In this document: in pieces, positions 10,148-19,206 of the stretch
How positions within the stretch are numbered: the first letter of the stretch is position 1
Layout: each line of letters begins with the position of its first letter
Source of the DNA: Sugiyamaella lignohabitans
Taxonomy: Eukaryota; Ascomycota; Dipodascomycetes; Dipodascales; Trichomonascaceae
Direction of reading: 5' to 3'
DNA: 64,000 bases
Assembly (NCBI RefSeq): GCF_001640025.1
Contig: NC_031671.1
Span: 124,001-188,000, forward strand
The notes under the pieces: generated by a model
Database searches by the model: none
Seen by the model: only the letters and a program-made list of their open reading frames with translations
Told to the model about the DNA's origin: nothing
Program-made: the position numbers and the translations under genes

Positions 10148-10667
10148 AGCACAAACCAGCAGCAACACAGCACGCTACAAAAAACCCAAAAAAGCGATTC
10201 AAGTCGTCAACGCACTCACTCTAATCACGATCCTCATTTTTTACAAACATGCGGTGGTGAAATTTCACCCAGATCCAGCCCCTCGATATACGCATAAATC
10301 GCTGTACCGGGGTATTCGGGAAATGGAGGTCTGCCTCCGGCGGCTGGGGCTCCGCCCCAGACCTTGGTAGCTCCTCTCGCTTCGCTCGAGTCGGTTCTGA
10401 GGTCGGTTACAGCCATCTTCTGCGGAGAAGGAGCAATCATGCTCCGCCCCAGACACAGGAAGAAATGCCCCCCCCCTGGAGAGTGATCGCTGCTCAGGGG
10501 TAATCAGTCATCCAGAAACGGCAGCATCGCACGGCGCGGGAAAATTTCCCCGTTATCAGTCACTGTTTGACTCATGGAGAAGAGTACCCTTGCCCTGGTG
10601 AAATTTCATATTTAGAGTGGTGGTGAGAACCGAATCACGGAGAACCTACTGATCTCAACGTGAAACA
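10148..10667. promoter_or_regulatory. Shared divergent promoter of two aminoacyl-tRNA synthetases
   Basis: About 520 bp separate the two start codons, so both genes must draw regulation from here. Element 3 lies in the middle. A GTGAAATTTCA motif occurs near 10257 and again near 10598, one towards each gene. I see no certain TATA box. Confidence 0.5.
10332..10393 (+). repeat. GC hairpin element 3, type A
   Basis: Single copy inside the bidirectional promoter. Core stem intact, linker ACCTTGGTAG. Confidence 0.88.
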
Positions 10668-12368
10668 ATGTCCGAGTCAATTGAGAAGCCTCTTGAATCG
10701 CTTTCCGTGTCTGGAGCTGCTGTGTATGTCAACGAAGCCACCGGCATCGATGGTGCTACCGCCGATGGGTCGGAAAAGAGCCCTTATCAGACCGCTGCTT
10801 ACGCTCTGTATTCTTCGAAATCAGAGAACATTCTGGTGGCCAAGAAACTCGAGGATGGAACTGTCAGTTACGACAAAATTACTCCTTCGGCTATTAAAAA
10901 GGCTAGAAAAGGTGCTGATGGTTTAGCGAAAAAGGCCGAAAAAGCCGCCAAACAGGCTGAGGCCCAGCAATTGCGCGATGCTGAAGAGGCCAAGAAAATC
11001 GAGGCTGCCAAGTCCATTTCTCTTAAACAAGATCCTACTCTTCCAAAGGCTAAAGTGATCAAGCTGCGGGTGGCTGAACAACACCGCTTGCAAAGAGTTC
11101 AAGTCAATGGCTGGATCCATCGTCTTCGTGTCCAAAAGGGTGTGGCCTTTATTGTTCTAAGAGACGGCACTGGTTTCTTGCAATGTGTCCTGTCAGGAGA
11201 TCTTGCTAATGCTTATCAAACTTCTACTTTAACTCTGGAATCAACTGTTTCTATCTATGGAGTTATCAAACCAGTTCCTGAAGGACAGTCTGCTCCAGGT
11301 GGTCACGAACTGATTGCTGATTACTATGATATTGTCGGTTTGGCTCCTTCTGGAGATGAGGCATTCACCAACAAAGTCCAAGAGTCTGCTGACCCTTCGA
11401 TTCTGCTTGATCAACGTCATCTTGCTCTTCGTGGTGAGACTCTTTCTGCTGTTATGAAGGTCCGTGCTACTTTATTGCGTGCTGTTCGTGAAGTATATGA
11501 AGAAGAGGGTCTTTTGGAAGTCACTCCTCCTTGTATGGTACAAACCCAAGTCGAGGGTGGTTCTACTCTTTTCGGATTCCAATACTATGGCGAAGAAGCT
11601 TATCTCACACAATCGTCTCAATTATACCTTGAGACGTGTGTTCCTGCTTTGGGTGATGTATACTGTATTCAAGAGTCATTCCGTGCCGAGCGTTCTCACA
11701 CCCGTCGTCACTTGAGTGAATACACCCATATCGAAGCCGAGCTGGGTTTCTTGTCTTTTGAAGACCTTCTTGACCACATTGAGAGAGTTATCAGTAGAAC
11801 CGTTGCTAAAGTTTTGGCCGACCCAGTTGCCGGCCCACTTGTCAAGCAATTGAACCCCAACTTCGAGCCTCCTAAGACTCCATTCATGAGACTGGAGTAT
11901 GTCAAGGCCCTTGACTGGCTTAACGAGCACGGAATTCCCAATGAAGACGGTGAGAAGTTTAAATTTGGCGATGATATTGCCGAAGCTGCTGAACGTAAGA
12001 TGACCGATATCATTGGCGTTCCCATTCTCCTTAACCGATTCCCCCTGGAAATCAAGTCCTTTTACATGAAGAAGTGTGCTGACGACCCACGTGTCACTGA
12101 GTCTGTCGATGTTCTGATGCCCGGAGTCGGTGAAATCACCGGTGGTTCGATGCGTATCGATAACCTCGAGGAGCTCCTTGCTGGATTCAAGCGTGAGGGC
12201 ATCAACCCCGAGCCCTACTACTGGTTCTCGGACCAACGCAAATACGGTTCCTTCCCCCACGGAGGATACGGTCTCGGCACCGAGCGAATTCTCGCCTGGC
12301 TCTGCGACCGGTTCACCGTCCGTGACTGCTCTCTCTACCCCCGTTTCACGGGCAGATGCAAGCCTTAG
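10668..12368 (+). CDS. DED81: Cytosolic asparaginyl-tRNA synthetase
   Basis: Class IIb enzyme that charges tRNA-Asn. 566 aa, near the 554 of yeast Ded81. The N-terminal 125 residues form the fungal/animal extension, including a Lys/Ala-rich helix at about 78-115. The OB-fold anticodon-binding domain is at about 133-235 (RVQVNGWIHRLRVQKGVAFIVLRDGTGFLQCVL). The catalytic core begins near 265. Motif 2 reads FRAERSHTRRHLSEYTHIEAE, the AsnRS rather than AspRS form, and motif 3 is GYGLGTERILAWL near the end. The start is the first ATG, matching the family N-terminus. Confidence 0.94.
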   Translation: MSESIEKPLESLSVSGAAVYVNEATGIDGATADGSEKSPYQTAAYALYSSKSENILVAKKLEDGTVSYDKITPSAIKKARKGADGLAKKAEKAAKQAEAQQLRDAEEAKKIEAAKSISLKQDPTLPKAKVIKLRVAEQHRLQRVQVNGWIHRLRVQKGVAFIVLRDGTGFLQCVLSGDLANAYQTSTLTLESTVSIYGVIKPVPEGQSAPGGHELIADYYDIVGLAPSGDEAFTNKVQESADPSILLDQRHLALRGETLSAVMKVRATLLRAVREVYEEEGLLEVTPPCMVQTQVEGGSTLFGFQYYGEEAYLTQSSQLYLETCVPALGDVYCIQESFRAERSHTRRHLSEYTHIEAELGFLSFEDLLDHIERVISRTVAKVLADPVAGPLVKQLNPNFEPPKTPFMRLEYVKALDWLNEHGIPNEDGEKFKFGDDIAEAAERKMTDIIGVPILLNRFPLEIKSFYMKKCADDPRVTESVDVLMPGVGEITGGSMRIDNLEELLAGFKREGINPEPYYWFSDQRKYGSFPHGGYGLGTERILAWLCDRFTVRDCSLYPRFTGRCKP

Positions 12369-12402
12369 TTATTTAATGTATCCATTTTTGCTCATGGGGA
12401 CA

Positions 12403-12454
12403 TGCCTCCGGCAGCCGGGCTCCGCCCGGACCTGGTTGTGCTCGCTTCGCGAGC
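12403..12454 (+). repeat. GC hairpin element 4, type C, CCGGGC stem variant
   Basis: The core stem is CCGGGC-TCC-GCCCGG: the T:A pair of the common form is replaced by C:G on both arms and the G/C run is one shorter on both arms. Head GCTCGC-TTC-GCGAGC is perfect. Confidence 0.88.
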
Positions 12455-12516
12455 TTTTCCCGGGGTCAGATCTCACGATTCTCGCTGTTTGACCAGTCAG
12501 AAATGGGGTCGAACTC

Positions 12517-12568
12517 TGCCTCCGGCGGCCGGGCTCCGCCAGGATCTGACTGTGCTCGCTTCGCGAGC
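12517..12568 (+). repeat. GC hairpin element 5, type C, partly decayed
   Basis: Direct repeat of element 4. The head is intact, but the right arm of the core stem has lost pairing (GCCAGG opposite CCGGGC). Confidence 0.82.
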
Positions 12569-13030
12569 TGTTCGGCGATCAGATTTCGCGATTGCTTCCA
12601 CTTGAGCAGCCAATCGCGTCAGCTGGTATCCCCGAACCTCGTGTGCGAAGCTCGGACTATGAAACTGGAGAGACAATGGATTCGGGAGTCAGATCTCGCC
12701 ATTTCCACTTATTGACCAGTAAGAAATCAAGTCAGCTGGCATCCGAGCTTTTTAAGTGAACCACGTTTCCGAAATTCGGGAACAGATCTCGAAATTTCAC
12801 TTCCAGTTAAGTCAGAAATCAAGTCACAAGTTGCATCCCGAGCCTCTTGAGGGAAACTTGAGATGTGAATCTGGAATAGGAGAACGTCTTGGAGGTAGGA
12901 TCTCGAGACCTCAACTGTCAGAAATCAAGTCAGTTGGCGTCCAGAGCCTCCTGGGCGAAGTTCGAGCTATGAATCCTGGCTTTACAAGCTGTTCGGGGAT
13001 AGGATCTGGCGATTCCAACTGACAGGCCAA
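12569..13030. repeat. Degenerate dispersed-repeat remnants
   Basis: Phrases like GTCAGAAATCAAGTCAG, CTGGCATCCCGAGC and GCGAAGCTCGAGCTATGAATC recur four or more times with drift, each followed by GGGATCAGATCTCG-like text. The GCGAAG-CTCGAG part looks like a worn GC-element head. The same flank (GAGTCAGCTGGCATCCCCGAG) sits directly beside element 6, linking the two. Confidence 0.55.
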
Positions 13031-13410
13031 TAAATCGATAAATCATGTTTGAGTGCTATACTATAGATAATTAATACAATTCAAATAATAATTTCACGCC
13101 CCATTACTTATATATCACCAGGAGGACTACTCTCGTATTTACATGATTGCAGGCTGTTTACTCAGGCCATTTTGAATTCCGTATTTGAAGTCACTGGATT
13201 CTCCATTAAACACCAAGAATACTTCCAATATCTCAACGAGTACACGAGAAAATAGGTTCACCTGCTGGGTCTTGAAAAACTTTCAATTTTTACCGGGACA
13301 AGGCTGGTACTAGTAGAAATCGTGCCAGAACTGGCATCCCCATCTGTCAGATTTTGCAATTCCCTATAACAGAAAATCCAAAATTCGAGTCAGCTGGCAT
13401 CCCCGAGATT

Positions 13411-13462
13411 CTCGAGCGAAGCTCGAGCCACGGGTCCGGGCGGAGCCCGGCCGCCGGAGGCA
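13411..13462 (-). repeat. GC hairpin element 6, CCGGGC stem variant with perfect CTCGAGC head
   Basis: Head CTCGAGC-GAA-GCTCGAG is a perfect hairpin, unlike the usual imperfect type-A head. The core CCGGGC-GGA-GCCCGG has the compensatory C:G pair. Confidence 0.87.
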
Positions 13463-13502
13463 GAGAAAGCGATAAAGAGAAAGGACATTAGTTCATTAAA
13501 AA

Positions 13503-14333
13503 TTACCAGAAGGTGTAACCACCGTCAACGACCAGGTCGTGGCCGGTCATGTATGAAGAGGCGGCGGAGGACATGTAAATAATGGGGCCAGCGAACTCCG
13601 AGGGGTCGGCCATGCGACCAAGAGGCACTTTGCTCTCCCATTCGGCTTTGAGTCGGGCGTCGGAATCGATGATGGCTTTGGTGAGGGGGGTCAGAATGTA
13701 TCCGGGAGACAGAGAGTTGACTCGGATGTTGTGAGCAGCCCATTCAGAAGCGAGCGATTTGGCAAGGTGGATGACACCAGCTTTGGTCATGTTGTATGGG
13801 GTTTGTGGTTGAGGATAATTGATGATGGATCCAGACATGGATGCGACCAAGATGATAGAACCAGGGTGGTTGTCGGCAATAAGCGACTTGGCAAACTCTC
13901 TGGCCATGAAAAGAGATCCATTAAGGTTGACATCGACAATTCTCTTGATATTAAGAGCAGGGTACTCGACAGCAGAGATATTCTCACAGTATCCAGCAGC
14001 GTTGATGAGAATATCGAGGGGCTTGGCATGGTGGGCACGAATGGCTTGAATGGTGCTCTCGACTTGAGTAGCGTCGGAAATGTCACAGGCCCATGAAGAA
14101 ATGATTTGTTTGTGTTCGTACTCGACTTTATTGACAGGCTCGTTATACCATTTACTGAGGTCAGCAGCAGCAGGCTCTAACTTGGGGAGATTGTTATCAA
14201 TAAGAGCCAAAGAGGCACCAGCTTGCAAAAGGTACTTGGACACAGACAAACCAAGACCACCGGAACCTCCAGTGATGACGGCAGTCTTGCCAGCCAGTGA
14301 AAACATGTTCTTAAACAAAACAGGAGCAGTCAT
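13503..14333 (-). CDS. Short-chain dehydrogenase, arabinitol/mannitol dehydrogenase-like
   Basis: 276 aa, a classical SDR. The cofactor motif TGGSGGLG is at 21-28, NAAG at 111-114, and the catalytic set is N138, a Ser in VASMSG (about 165), Y180 and K184 (YNMTK). The PQPQ-x-x-YN context before the catalytic Tyr and the terminal VVDGGYTFW block are typical of fungal NADP mannitol and D-arabinitol dehydrogenases. It probably interconverts a pentitol or hexitol with the ketose in the cytosol. Substrate and cofactor preference cannot be settled from sequence. The Asp at about 46 (LALIDNN) could favour NAD. Confidence 0.85.
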   Translation of the reverse strand: MTAPVLFKNMFSLAGKTAVITGGSGGLGLSVSKYLLQAGASLALIDNNLPKLEPAAADLSKWYNEPVNKVEYEHKQIISSWACDISDATQVESTIQAIRAHHAKPLDILINAAGYCENISAVEYPALNIKRIVDVNLNGSLFMAREFAKSLIADNHPGSIILVASMSGSIINYPQPQTPYNMTKAGVIHLAKSLASEWAAHNIRVNSLSPGYILTPLTKAIIDSDARLKAEWESKVPLGRMADPSEFAGPIIYMSSAASSYMTGHDLVVDGGYTFW

Positions 14334-15207
14334 TTTTCAATTAACCAGAAGTAACTTGACGGAGGACAATAATAACAATATTAATGAGATATCACAAAAA
14401 AATGGAGTGGAATGAAATATCAACGAATGGATCTAAGTTGATCTGAACTTTTTGATTCTGAACTAAGCAGATATTCTAATAATGCAAACACAAATTAAAT
14501 CAAGATCTAGAAATATCCGTAGTATACAACTGGATTCGACTCGAGCTGTTGATCTAATATATTTTCCCTTGAAAAGTAGTAACTGGAATCACCACCAACG
14601 AAAAAACAAGGACTGAAACAAAAAACAAAAACTCTAAATTAAAAAACCAAAAAAGGTTTCTTTTCTATTAAAACTGAAAAAATTAAACGGAAAACAAGAA
14701 AACAGAGGTTCAACTGCGTTGACCAGACCCCATTTATACTTCCACCTCCATTCCAACCCCAGTTACACAGGGGGCCAATTTTTTTCACTGCCCCACGATC
14801 TAAGTGGGGGCCACTACCGCTGGTGTGGAGCTAACCGGAGATACAGGCACAGAAGTCCCAATCAATGCGGAATCATTTCTCCAGTGGGAGAGTCTTATGT
14901 CGATTAAACGCGCATTGCGCCAACTAAGAAGGACAACCACCCGACCACAAACAAAGCCACTGCCAACGATAGTCGGACTATCTCTCGATTCTAATAATAA
15001 CCGGCCAATCACCGCCCTCTTATCCCCCTAAAACCAGCCCCAACATCCGCTCCCCGAACAAACCCGACCGGCTCGGATTAACTCATCCGGCAAGCCTACT
15101 CCCGGCGGGGCTTCTATCCCCCTATCGATGTGGGGCAGCCTGCATCACGCACCGCCATCTGAAACAGCCAGCGGGGTAGATAAGACCCCACTGGAGGGGT
15201 GAGGTTA

Positions 15208-15347
15208 TGCCTCCGGCGGCTGGGGCTCTGCCCCAGACCCCGTGGCTCCTCTCGCTCCGCTCGAGTCGTTACAGGGGGGGTCCCCAAGTCAACTCCTGCG
15301 AAGCAGGAGCTACGGGGTCTGGGGCAGCGCCCCAGCCGCCGGAGGCA
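15208..15347. repeat. Composite GC element 7/8 (A then B, inverted)
   Basis: Element 7 (15208-15268, +, type A) and element 8 (15293-15347, -, type B) face each other across a 24-bp spacer that contains GGGGGTCCCC. Confidence 0.9.
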
Positions 15348-15489
15348 CAACTCCACCCCCACCGGCAGATCCCCGCACCTGCCGTTACGGATCGTGCATT
15401 CCCTGCCGTCTCTGGCTATTTATCCGACTCCAAGGGCGGGGCTCCGGGGACGTAACGCACTCGACCCCGACACCATCTCCAGAGGTGTC

Positions 15490-15647
15490 TGCCTCCGGCG
15501 GCTGGGGCTCCGCCCCAGACCCCGCGGCTCCTCTCGCTCCGCTCGAGTCGGTTTCGCCATGGGTCCAGAAACTCAGGGGAATCCCCTGAAACCTCCTGCG
15601 AAGCAGGAGCCACGGGGTCTGGGGCAGAGCCCCAGCCGCCGGAGGCA
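15490..15647. repeat. Composite GC element 9/10 (A then B, inverted)
   Basis: Element 9 (15490-15550, +, A) and element 10 (15593-15647, -, B) with a 42-bp spacer holding the perfect palindrome TCAGGGGAATCCCCTGA. Confidence 0.9.
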
Positions 15648-15742
15648 GTGCCCACCCCACAGAAACCGTTTCTAGTTTCTATTGTACGAGATAAATATTA
15701 AATAATGGCGGCCGCGGCTCTGGTCTACAGAGCAGGCTGCGG

Positions 15743-17852
15743 TTATGAGATGGTGAAGTAGGCGTTCTGCTGGAACACGGTGTAGTCGTGGTCCGAGGTA
15801 TCGACACCGAGGTCGTCGCTGTTGTTCGCAATCAGACTCGGGTCTATCATGGACGTCGACGTCATCATTGTCGGTGCTGCTGTTGCGAGGTAATAGTTCG
15901 TTGACGAGTTCGTTACGCTATCGCCCCAGTAACTATTATTTCCGTTACTGTTGCTATTTTGGTTACTGGTGTTGCTGTTGGTGGTGGCGGTGGTATCCTC
16001 GAGTCCGCTATGTCGGTTAAATGAAGGAGGACTGAGAATGGGCATGCCGTTGGCAGCGAGGTTGCTGTTGTTTTCGTCGGTTGGCGAGCTACCGGATGAT
16101 TCTGAGTACGATCCGGGACTTGAGCTCATGCCTGCCAGGCTGTCAATAAACGAGAACGAACCCAGCAGTTGTTGAGTCTGTGGTGGGAGTTGTAATTGGA
16201 CTTGCATTTGTGGATGCGAATGTCGATGTGTCGACTGGTGAGGAGCCTGGCCCGGTACCAACCCACCACCTCCTCCGGCCATTAAACTACTATCGGACAT
16301 GGCCAAGGAGCTTCTCGTGTGTGTAACACTAGGATTAAAAAACAGACTCTGCTCGCGACCAGCAGCAACTGTTGCGTCCTCCACCCGTTTTGGCGCAGTC
16401 TGCGGTCTCGACTCTCCTAACAACCGGTCGTCGTCTCCACTGCTCAAATTGACAACCTTGATCGCATTCGACGTTCTCCTCTGTCGAGGTCGTCGGTTGC
16501 CTTTACATGTTTTCTTGTGTCGAACTAATAAATCCCTGTCTTTGTTAGTCTTGCCTGATCCAGGTCTCATTCTGGAGGATGGGGGTGCTGCCTCCGGCGG
16601 CTGGGCTCCGCCCAGACCCGTAGCTCCGCTTCGCGGAAAGCGTGGGGAGACGGAATCAAAGCAGGGAAGCGGCATCTCCTCGGGAATGATATTCTTCAAA
16701 AGATCTAACCAGTCTCGAACTGGGTCTGATTCACCCTTGTACTTACTTTCTGGCAAATGTCGCTGGACAGATGTCGCATCCAAATGGCCTTTCTCGTGTA
16801 TCTGTTTCAATGTTAGACACTGTTCCCTCGCTTGGCAATCACACAATCACTCCTAGACAGCTGGATAAACTAGCTCAAGCCGAATCAACTGGAGTCAAAT
16901 CGAGTCGGATCGACTCATTACAGGTCAACTCGGATCAAATCAAGTCGAGTCAGGTCAACTCAGACCCAGACCAGCTCATGTTGAATCAACTCGAATCGAG
17001 TCAAGACCAGTCAAGTCAACTCCACTCGATTCAAGTCATGTCAAGTCGAGTCGACTCCAACCAGGTCGAAATGAGCTGAATAGAGCCAAGTCGAATCGAT
17101 GAGATAACTCAAGTTCAAGTCAAGTCGATAAGAGTCTATTAGAATCGAGTCAACTAAAATCGATTCAACTTCAGTCGAGTTAAATCGAGAAAGAGTCGAG
17201 ACGAGTCCACTCGAATTAAGTCAAATCGACTTGAGTCACGTTTCAAGTAGGCTCGAGTTGATTCGTTTGAAGTCAAGTCGAGACGATTCAAGTCAAGTTA
17301 CGACAGGTCAACTCAACTGAACTCAACTCAATTCAACTCAACTCAAGCCAACTCAAAAGAACCCAACGTCAACTCAAATCAACTCGATTCTTCTCACACG
17401 ACTCACACGACTCACAAGACTCGAACTGCCAAAACTTCAACACTCAAATGACTCCCACTAGTACCTCACCATCACTCTAGAGTCGGACCCATGATTCATG
17501 ACCCGCTCGCTCGCTCACTCGCTCCCTACGGTCCGAGCTCCACACCCGAACCCCACGCAACTCCTGCGAAGCAGGAGCCACGGGGTCTGGGGCAGAGCCC
17601 CAGCCGCCGGAGGCAAGCCTCCTCCCCCCTGAATCTCGGAGATACGACCCCACCTGTGCCCCACTTACGTGATCTCTCATGCCTGGTCAAGTGCTCGAAC
17701 CGCTTGAACTGAGCGTTACACACGCTACAAATGGACGGTCTTTTTTTCGACGATTTTAACGCCGAGTTGGCTGGCGGCATGACATCGGTCATGATTTCTT
17801 CGTTTATCGACAGGTGTCGGGTGGTTGTTGGACGGTGTGTTTTTAAATCCAT
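15743..17852 (-). CDS. Two-finger C2H2 transcription factor (Adr1-like), three exons
   Basis: Exons 17669-17852, 16747-16801 and 15743-16535 join to 343 aa. Donors are GTAAGT, and both acceptors follow CTAAC or GACTAAC within about 10 bases. Splicing restores a tandem finger pair. Finger 1 has C42, C45, H58 and H62, with the H62 codon split by intron 1. Finger 2 has C70, C73, H86 and C90, so its last ligand is Cys. The 55-nt middle exon supplies the TRERPFGCDIC linker and half of finger 2. The two adjacent fingers near the N-terminus recall Adr1-type regulators. The rest is Asn/Ser/Gln-rich with no known domain. Intron 1 (867 bp) and intron 2 (211 bp) both contain GC elements, and intron 1 also a satellite. 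The frame is open upstream to a TTG at 17912, but the first ATG is 17852. Confidence 0.85.
16589..16638 (+). repeat. GC hairpin element 11, inside intron 2 of the C2H2 gene
   Basis: Shortened core CTGGGC-TCC-GCCCAG. The head TCCGC-TTC-GCGGA is a unique, perfectly paired variant. Confidence 0.85.
16885..17400. repeat. Degenerate AAGTCGA/TCGACTC satellite in intron 1 of the C2H2 gene
   Basis: About 500 bp composed almost wholly of drifting 5-10 bp words (AAGTC, GAGTC, AACTC, TCGAATCGAG) with many local palindromes such as GAGTCGACTC. It has no reading frame and no resemblance to the GC core, although GAGTCG is also the end of type-A elements. Confidence 0.75.
17561..17615 (-). repeat. GC hairpin element 12, type B, inside intron 1 of the C2H2 gene
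   Basis: The only type-B head without an obvious type-A partner. It lies about 50 bp inside the 5' splice site of the 867-bp intron. Confidence 0.87.
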
Positions 17853-18814
17853 AGGGTACTCTGCCAGTATCGCAGCTACCTCGTTTGTCTGATATATTTT
17901 CGAGCTCCTCAACCCGCTTTGTTTTCTTCTGTGTTCTGTATCGATTTCTTTTTAATTTCTATTGGCTGTAATGATTATTTCGTGTTCACGTTCGTCACTG
18001 GGTTAATAATATTATCACCCACTGTTTTTGTTTTTTGGTTCCTTCCTTCGACGACGACTGATGTGAAAGAGGAATGGTCTGGATTTACTATATAAACCAC
18101 CACCTGCGACAGCTGTCGAGCGAGCGGGACACAGCGGCGGCGGTCCTCACGTTTGGGGGTTTTTACCCTGCATTTCCCCACAATCGCAATCGTCGGCAAA
18201 TGCCTCACAAGCTGGTATAATTACGGCCCGCACCCTAACCTGGTCATAACCCCCAAACCCTGTTACCCCAGTGCTGTGCAGTAGCTGGTTTTGCTGGGGT
18301 TGTCATCGGATCGCCATCGGCACCATGTGCCCAGGCCGGGTAAACGTTTCAACCCCATCCTTTACTCTGGTTCTAACCCGGGCTCCACACCCCCAAATTC
18401 TCTCGTTTTTTTGACCCCTCACCTCCACCTTCACCCCTCCTCCATAGCGCCAACCACTCGCTAAGTTTTTCCAGTAAGAAGGCACAAAAAAGAGCCATGT
18501 CAATCCCCGAGACGAACCCCGTCAACTGCCGTTGCCGTGGACATCGTCGGTCGGCTAAAGTTTCAAGACAGGGCCGATCCCTGCCGGAACCAAGCTAATC
18601 GCACTGGGCGTCTCAGCTGACCCCAGAAAATGCCTGTCTGAGCGACCTCGGGTCTGCATTCACCCGTTCGAGGTACCCGTTCCGTCCTCCTGCACCCATG
18701 GACCCTGCAGCCACTCCCCACACGGGATCTCCTCGGGGTCCGGGCGGGGGTGTGTCTTACGGCGGCGGGGGCTGGGACTTGGGGTTTTCAGAGGGGATTC
18801 AGGGGGTGTCGGAC

Positions 18815-18866
18815 TGCCTCCGGCGGCTGGGCTCCGCCCAGACCTGGTTGTGCTCGCTTCGCGAGC
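18815..18866 (+). repeat. GC hairpin element 13, type C
   Basis: Shortened core CTGGGC-TCC-GCCCAG on both arms, head perfect, G-run flank on the outer side. Confidence 0.87.
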
Positions 18867-19018
18867 GGCTGGGACCGTGGGGGAGGGGGTGATGGGGTTT
18901 TTGAGGCGATTTGGAGCTGCTCGGGGTTGGTGAAGTGAGCGCAGTCGGGTTCGATGGTGTAAGTACCCCTTGAGAAGTAGCCCCACTGGAGATTTTCAGG
19001 GGGTTTGGCCCGTCAGAA

Positions 19019-19163
19019 GCTCGCGAAGCGAGCACAACGGGGTCTGGGGCAGCGCCCCAGCCGCCGGAGGCAGTCTGATACCCCCACAGGCCGGGTTCAG
19101 GGGTCAGAAGCTCGCGAAGCGAGCACAACGGGGTCTGGGGCAGCGCCCCAGCCGCCGGAGGCA
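19019..19163 (-). repeat. Tandem GC elements 14 and 15, type C
   Basis: Elements at 19019-19072 and 19110-19163 are near-identical, same orientation. Both are preceded by GTCAGAA and followed by GTC, so a unit of about 91 bp was duplicated in tandem. Confidence 0.9.
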
Positions 19164-19206
19164 GTCAGGGAGCCCCAAAGACTAGAGAAGAGTGAAGCGT
19201 TCGTGT

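Larger units (their letters stand above)
12369..13502. other. Gene-free region with GC elements and their decayed relatives
   Basis: No gene seen. Elements 4 and 5 sit at the left and element 6 at the right. Between them are several degenerate copies of a roughly 100-150 bp unit, described under its own entry. The part from 13030 to 13380 is plain AT-rich DNA. Confidence 0.6.
14334..15742. other. Gene-free region with two composite GC elements
   Basis: The left half is AT-rich upstream DNA of the SDR gene. The right half (15050-15660) is GC-rich and dominated by elements 7-10. Open frames of up to 158 codons here encode only element-derived peptide text and are not genes. Confidence 0.65.
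17853..19206. other. Gene-free region upstream of the C2H2 gene
   Basis: About 1.35 kb. 17900-18700 looks like upstream DNA with C-rich and T-rich stretches. 18800-19170 holds elements 13-15. No coding region supported. Confidence 0.6.

Noticed and set aside
15199..15675. Open frames of 80-158 codons across GC elements (also at 18660-19185, 24703-25089, 28737-29120, 34505-34873, 46053-46463)
   Set aside because: They consist of element text read in different frames (RRLGLCPRPR, PPAAGAPPQT, SEARGATGSGAEPQPPEA). GC-rich inverted repeats lack stops in all frames; no family match or conserved start.
18303..18503. Minus-strand frame with a possible gene between the C2H2 gene and the hydrolase
   Set aside because: Composition is promoter-like, no family resemblance, alternative start only.
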